DNA from: Bradyrhizobium genomosp. I (2014)
GTDB lineage: Bacteria > Pseudomonadota > Alphaproteobacteria > Rhizobiales > Xanthobacteraceae
Reading direction: 5' to 3'
Assembly: GCF_000261685.1 (NCBI RefSeq)
Contig: NZ_AJQE01000031.1
Location: 1-64,000 of the forward strand
Length of the DNA: 64,000 nucleotides
A program made the translations under genes and the position numbers. Position 1 is the stretch's first letter. Each line of letters begins with the position of its first letter. Of the stretch, positions 60,721 through 64,000 are shown in pieces. The notes below the pieces were generated by a model, which saw only the letters and a program-made list of their open reading frames with translations, had not been told where the DNA came from and searched no databases.

Positions 60721-61479
60721 TCAATAGCGAGCCGCGACCGGCGCGCCGTAACCGCCGAAGCGGTAGTTCAACCGAAGCGTGACCATGTCCACATCCTGGC
60801 TGATCCCGCTGCCGGTGAGCGTGAATCCTCCGGGCGTGACCACGCCTGCGAAGCCGAAATTGTCGCTGCCCATCCAGAGATGGTCATACTCGATGCCGAA
60901 CGACCAGTTCGGCGCGAAGCCGTATTCCCAGCCTACGCCCAGGGCGCCGCCCCAGCGCGTGTGACCTGCCGAGGCAAGGCCGACGCCGGTGAGGTTGTTG
61001 AAGATGTCGAAGCGATTGCGCGTCACCGCGGCGCCGCCCTTGACGTAGAACAGCGAGGCGTTCCATGCCCAGCCGAGTTGGGCCGTGAACAGACCGATGG
61101 CGTCGATCTTGCCGGTCGTCGAGATCGCCGGATCGATCAGGCTGACGCGCGTGTTCTTGATCTCGGCCCAATCGCCCTGCGCTTCCAGGCCGAGCACAAA
61201 CTGGTTGGTTTGCCAGCGGTAGCCGATTTGGCCACCCACGAGACCGCCGGAGCGATCGGCGCAACCAGCAGCGAGCGTCCCTGCCGGTGTGACGAAATCC
61301 ACGCAACCATGGCTTTGCCCCCAGCCTCCGTTGGCGCCAATGTAGAAGCCACTCCAATTGTAGAGCGCCACGACTGGCGCAGGCGGCGGCGCCGCTTTGA
61401 CGGCCATGTCGGCCGCCATGGCCGGAGCCGTCATACCCAGCGCCGCGAAGCCGATCGCAGCCATCGAAAGCTTTCTCAT
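60721..61479 (-). CDS. Omp25/RopB-like outer membrane beta-barrel protein
   Basis: A 252-residue exported protein. The signal peptide ends near MTAPAMA-ADMAVKA. The mature part begins with the family hallmark LYNWSGFYIGANGGWGQSHG and continues as alternating beta strands of an eight-stranded barrel (GGLVGGQIGYRWQTNQFVLGLEAQGDWA, WEYGFAPNWSFGIEYDHLWM, VTLRLNYRFGG). It has an extra short tail (YGAPVAARY) after the last strand. Start at 61479 (MRKLSM). It has its own strong terminator and is probably an abundant surface protein. Confidence 0.92.
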   Translation of the reverse strand: MRKLSMAAIGFAALGMTAPAMAADMAVKAAPPPAPVVALYNWSGFYIGANGGWGQSHGCVDFVTPAGTLAAGCADRSGGLVGGQIGYRWQTNQFVLGLEAQGDWAEIKNTRVSLIDPAISTTGKIDAIGLFTAQLGWAWNASLFYVKGGAAVTRNRFDIFNNLTGVGLASAGHTRWGGALGVGWEYGFAPNWSFGIEYDHLWMGSDNFGFAGVVTPGGFTLTGSGISQDVDMVTLRLNYRFGGYGAPVAARY

Positions 61480-61640
61480 CGTTTCATCCCCTTTGCTCAA
61501 TATCTTCCTTCAGAAACGCGCCCCTATGCATGCTGGCGTGCATAAGCGTTGCGAACACCCTGAAGTTTATGCGCGAGAAGCATTTCCTCCCGTATCAAAA
61601 TGGCAACACTCAAGGGCCATTGCTGTGCACGGTAGCGGCG

Positions 61641-61907
61641 TTAGTCGCCAGTCAAAGTTCCGGGCGCTGCGTCGCGGCCCTGCTCCTCGGCAAGCCAGGC
61701 AGCGATGCCGGATGCTGGTATGAGCCGCCGGGGAAGGTGGGGATTGATCGTGCCCGCGAAGACCGCGAGGCCTTCGTCGAGTTTCGCACGCGCGAACAGC
61801 TTGGCCTCGGCCTCTGTCGCAAACGTCTTCGTCTCGCGCGGGCTCCGCTGTCTCAAAAGCAGGCCCCGCCTTCGCACTTCAAACGTGACGTACCAAGTCG
61901 AGATCAT
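61641..61907 (-). CDS. small conserved hypothetical protein
   Basis: An 88-residue protein starting MISTWYVTFEVRRRGLLLRQ. It has a TETK-like strand-helix centre (PRETKTFATEAEAKLFARAKLDEGLAVFAGTINPHLPRR) and ends shortly after AAWLAEEQG. Such proteins are common in Bradyrhizobium genomes, in my recollection, and have no known function. The frame is open to 61964; I chose the internal ATG at 61907 where the conserved pattern begins. No membrane segment. Confidence 0.65.
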   Translation of the reverse strand: MISTWYVTFEVRRRGLLLRQRSPRETKTFATEAEAKLFARAKLDEGLAVFAGTINPHLPRRLIPASGIAAWLAEEQGRDAAPGTLTGD

Positions 61908-62134
61908 CGCGCACACACCGAGATGGCACCAGTCCCTACTGTCGCGTTGTGGTGCGGCTGTCATCGGCGTGCTTGATTCAAATCAAGCTGCTGCCCGACC
62001 ACATTTTGCAAGCACTGACACGCGGGGCAGGATACCCGTAGCTGGCACTGAGCATCGGTTGAAAGGGGAACGATGGCCCCATCGATTGCAACGACACCAA
62101 GATCACGAGCGGCTCCAACGCGGCGAGCTGCTCC

Positions 62135-62543
62135 ATGGATCGTTTCAGCACCGACAGACTCACCGCCGAAGGGGGTGAAGGAGCACCACCGCGCCGAGTT
62201 CGTGATGCTACATTTCGATGCGGAGGTGTCCCGTCAACTCGGCGGCGTGCGCTTGGCCGAGACAACGAAGGACTATCTCGACGTCAACATGGCGCATTGG
62301 GACCGGTATGACTTCGGGCTGTGGGCGCTGCGAACGAGCGACGGCTCGTTTGCTGGACGAGCGGGCCTCCGGCACATCCTGGTGGATGACAGCGACGAGA
62401 TCGAGATCGCCTACGCGTTCACGCGCAGTCTCTGGGGGCAGAAATTTGCCGGTGAGATCGCGACCGCGATGACGCGCATCGGACTTGAGCGGAGCACGAA
62501 CCGGCACGGCGAGGACGTCGTGATTTACCGCATCCGGCGGTGA
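62135..62543 (+). pseudogene. GNAT acetyltransferase, frameshifted and internally deleted
   Basis: Starting at the ATG at 62135, the N terminus MDRFSTDRLTAEG is typical of RimJ/RimL-like GNAT proteins, but the frame breaks at a run of five G residues (62171-62175). Removing one G joins it to the frame that continues VKEHHRAEFVMLHFDAEVSRQLGGVRLAE and WDRYDFGLWALRTSDGSFAGRAGLRH. The acetyl-CoA-binding helix SLWGQKFAGEIATAMTRIGLE is present, but the following segment with the usual N-x-x-S-x-x-V-x-x-K-x-G-F pattern is missing, leading straight to the C-terminal HGEDVVIYRIRR. Both defects point to a dead gene. Confidence 0.75.
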
Positions 62544-62636
62544 GGGCTCCCGAGGGGGCTGGAAGCAGATACCATTTCTCTTCTCGCAGCTCAGCCCGGG
62601 GCAACGGCCGCTTCGCCAAAACCTCGACGGCGTGAC

Positions 62637-63122
62637 TCAGTCGGCACGCAGCCGAACGAGCGATCGCGGCAACGAGGCAAGGAATAGCACCGCGCAAACA
62701 CACAGCAGGACGATGTCCTTGAACAGGAACTCGCCGGTCAGATTCCACGCCATCGGATCGGATGACAGGCTCCATGTGACGACGCCCGGCGTCGTGAAGA
62801 AGAACGACCAGGTGATCGCGAAGGTCGCCACGCCCATGAGTGAACCGAGGGCGGACAGGATCGGGCTGAATGCGCCGGCTGCGAGCAGCGCCGCAATCAC
62901 GAACTCGGAGACACCAAGAAAATAGGCCTCTCCCCTCAAGCCGAACACGGACAGCCAGGAAATGAACGGACTGTTGGTGATGAACTGGGCGATGCCCTGT
63001 GCCGATTGCAGCGTGAATTTCTGCATTCCAAACGACACGAAGATGATCACCATGACCCAGCGAAGAATGGCAAGAGGACGATAGGACCCCCCGCCATTCT
63101 CGGCGACGTTGAATCCGTTCAT
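62637..63122 (-). CDS. DUF417 (YkgB/RclC-like) membrane protein
   Basis: A 161-residue inner-membrane protein with four helices. The pattern RWVMVIIFVSFGMQKFTLQSAQGIAQFITNSPFISWL and GVSEFVIAALLAAGAFSPILSALGSLMGVATFAITWSFFFTTPGV is DUF417; Escherichia coli RclC (YkgB) of the reactive-chlorine response belongs here. The related rclA/rclB genes are not nearby, so the role is open. Confidence 0.88.
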   Translation of the reverse strand: MNGFNVAENGGGSYRPLAILRWVMVIIFVSFGMQKFTLQSAQGIAQFITNSPFISWLSVFGLRGEAYFLGVSEFVIAALLAAGAFSPILSALGSLMGVATFAITWSFFFTTPGVVTWSLSSDPMAWNLTGEFLFKDIVLLCVCAVLFLASLPRSLVRLRAD

Positions 63123-63187
63123 GTGACGATTTCTCCCGGCTAGCGCGTTGATTGATTTGCGAACGAAACGTCCGCTGCAGGCTGTAC

Positions 63188-63203
63188 GGCAGGGGAGCCT
63201 GCC
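63188..63203. terminator. small hairpin between DUF417 and the next gene
   Basis: GGCAGG-GGAG-CCTGCC, perfect 6-base arms, 87 bases beyond the stop of the gene at 63291 (minus strand). No T run, so assignment is weak. Confidence 0.35.
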
Positions 63204-63290
63204 GCGTTACCGGCGGAACGGGGTTCCGCGGATCACAGCCGCGTGCAATGCGCGTACCCGCGACGAAAATCCTGCCGCGCACTCGGCCGG

Positions 63291-63608
63291 TCACTGCGGA
63301 TCGCTGCGTCCAGTCTCCGAATCGGTCTCCGCCTCCGGGATCAGCACCGCCGGTTCGTCATAGCCTTTGCGGCTGCTGTAGAACAGCAGCGCCATCAAGC
63401 CGACGCCGACGACCAGCGAGAACACGACGCCGAGCACCAGCGCGACGTAGCCCGCCACCGGCACCTCGGTATCCGTGCTGAACCAGCCGAGGTAACCGAG
63501 CGCGACTGCGCCGGCGAGCATCGCGCACAGCACCGCGATGACCAGCCATCTGGCGAGCCTGCCGTTGCGCGGGCCGGATGGCGTGGGTTGTCCATCGGTG
63601 CTGGTCAT
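63291..63608 (-). CDS. small membrane protein of unknown function
   Basis: A 105-residue protein with two hydrophobic helices (LARWLVIAVLCAMLAGAVALGYLGWF and AGYVALVLGVVFSLVVGVGLMALLFYSS) and polar ends. The first loop is short and acidic. A GGGAGATCTCC stretch just before the ATG at 63608 supplies the ribosome site. It is separated from the DUF302 gene by 45 bases on the same strand, so it may follow it in one transcript. I do not recognise a family. Confidence 0.7.
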   Translation of the reverse strand: MTSTDGQPTPSGPRNGRLARWLVIAVLCAMLAGAVALGYLGWFSTDTEVPVAGYVALVLGVVFSLVVGVGLMALLFYSSRKGYDEPAVLIPEAETDSETGRSDPQ

Positions 63609-63653
63609 GGAGATCTCCCGAAGGCACGTTCATGGCGCGGCCGTCGCATCACG

Positions 63654-64000
63654 CTACGGCGCCGTGGCTTTGGTTGCGATTGCATGCAGAGCGCCGGTCA
63701 TTGCCGTGACGGCAGCCTTCGCCGGCTCGCCGACACCATGACGCCCTGCGAGATAAGCCGGGTCGTTATAGGACAGGAAGGTCGCACCTTGTTCGTCCTG
63801 CCAGACCAGCGCCTTCAGCGGCAGGTCGATGCCGATCGTCTGCGCCTGTTGCATCAATGGCGTGCCGCCCCTGGCGTTGCCGAAGATGATGAGATCGGTC
63901 GGCCGCAGCGGCAGGCCGACGGCGGCTGCGCCCGTGGCGTGATCGACGTGAGCGAACACGGTGAGGCCCTTGGCCCTCACTTCGGCCTCGAGCCGCTTCA
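63654..64000 (-). CDS. DUF302 domain protein, cut by window edge
   Basis: The visible 115 residues (from KRLEAEVRAKGLTVFAHVDHATGA) form most of a DUF302 domain: RPTDLIIFGNARGGTPLMQQAQTIGIDLPLKALVWQDEQG then FLSYNDPAYLAGRHGV. The family has a TBP-like fold, often lies beside redox or stress genes, and has no proven function. The frame is open through base 64000, so the N terminus and any signal peptide lie outside the window. Confidence 0.85.
   Translation of the reverse strand, partial: KRLEAEVRAKGLTVFAHVDHATGAAAVGLPLRPTDLIIFGNARGGTPLMQQAQTIGIDLPLKALVWQDEQGATFLSYNDPAYLAGRHGVGEPAKAAVTAMTGALHAIATKATAP

Overview
The window looks like chromosomal DNA from a Bradyrhizobium-type alphaproteobacterium. 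The base composition is GC-rich, the tmRNA gene is circularly permuted with the tag ANDNFAPVAQAA, and the gene order (thyA - GNAT - folA - hflK - hflC - degP - serB/miaA - ilvB/ilvH - ilvC) is the kind I associate with that genus. Several families of short palindromic intergenic repeats are also typical. I see no insertion sequence, prophage, CRISPR array, tRNA or rRNA gene. The genus is inferred from memory of gene content, not from a search.

Layout. 1-6 kb: the protocatechuate branch of aromatic degradation (pobA with a divergent AraC regulator; pcaHG with a divergent LysR regulator), interrupted by an SPW-repeat membrane protein and a NYN-domain protein. 6-13 kb: pncB, a diguanylate cyclase, tcuAB (tricarballylate oxidation) with a divergent GntR regulator and a well-placed operator, then ybaK. 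13-23.3 kb: a two-subunit NAD-dependent formate dehydrogenase, an oxalate/formate-family MFS transporter, and a histidine kinase plus sigma54-activator response regulator. A sigma54 promoter and two enhancer palindromes lie between the regulators and the transporter. 23.4-31 kb: tusA, an orphan nitrate/sulfonate-type ABC importer, a glycine-betaine-type importer with fused permease and binding protein, and an ABC-2 exporter cotranscribed with a NEW3-domain surface protein. 31-34 kb: an alkaline-phosphatase-superfamily membrane transferase and an SDR. 34.7-41.8 kb: branched-chain amino acid synthesis (ilvC; ilvB - threonine dehydratase - ilvH - methyltransferase behind a leader-peptide attenuator), plus LysE and EamA exporters. 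41.8-49.8 kb: miaA/serB, degP, DUF2065, hflCK, folA, GNAT, thyA. 50-54.6 kb: tctBA-tctC and a split chromate transporter. 54.7-60.2 kb: ssrA next to sspB, fumC, a DUF4169/RHH pair, feoAB. 60.7-64 kb: an Omp25-like porin, small unknown proteins, a broken GNAT gene, DUF417 and DUF302 proteins.

The strongest regulatory picture is at 17.8-23.3 kb. The kinase/regulator pair reads toward the transporter gene. Immediately past the kinase stop codon lie two GGACA-N3-TGTCC palindromes, followed by a consensus sigma54 promoter, followed by the transporter. This suggests a self-contained two-component system for an oxalate- or formate-like anion. The second clear system is ilvB, which has a promoter, a 21-codon Ile/Leu/Val-rich leader peptide and an intrinsic terminator, with a threonine dehydratase gene between the two acetolactate synthase subunit genes. 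The ssrA tag RNA is directly followed by its ClpXP adaptor gene sspB.
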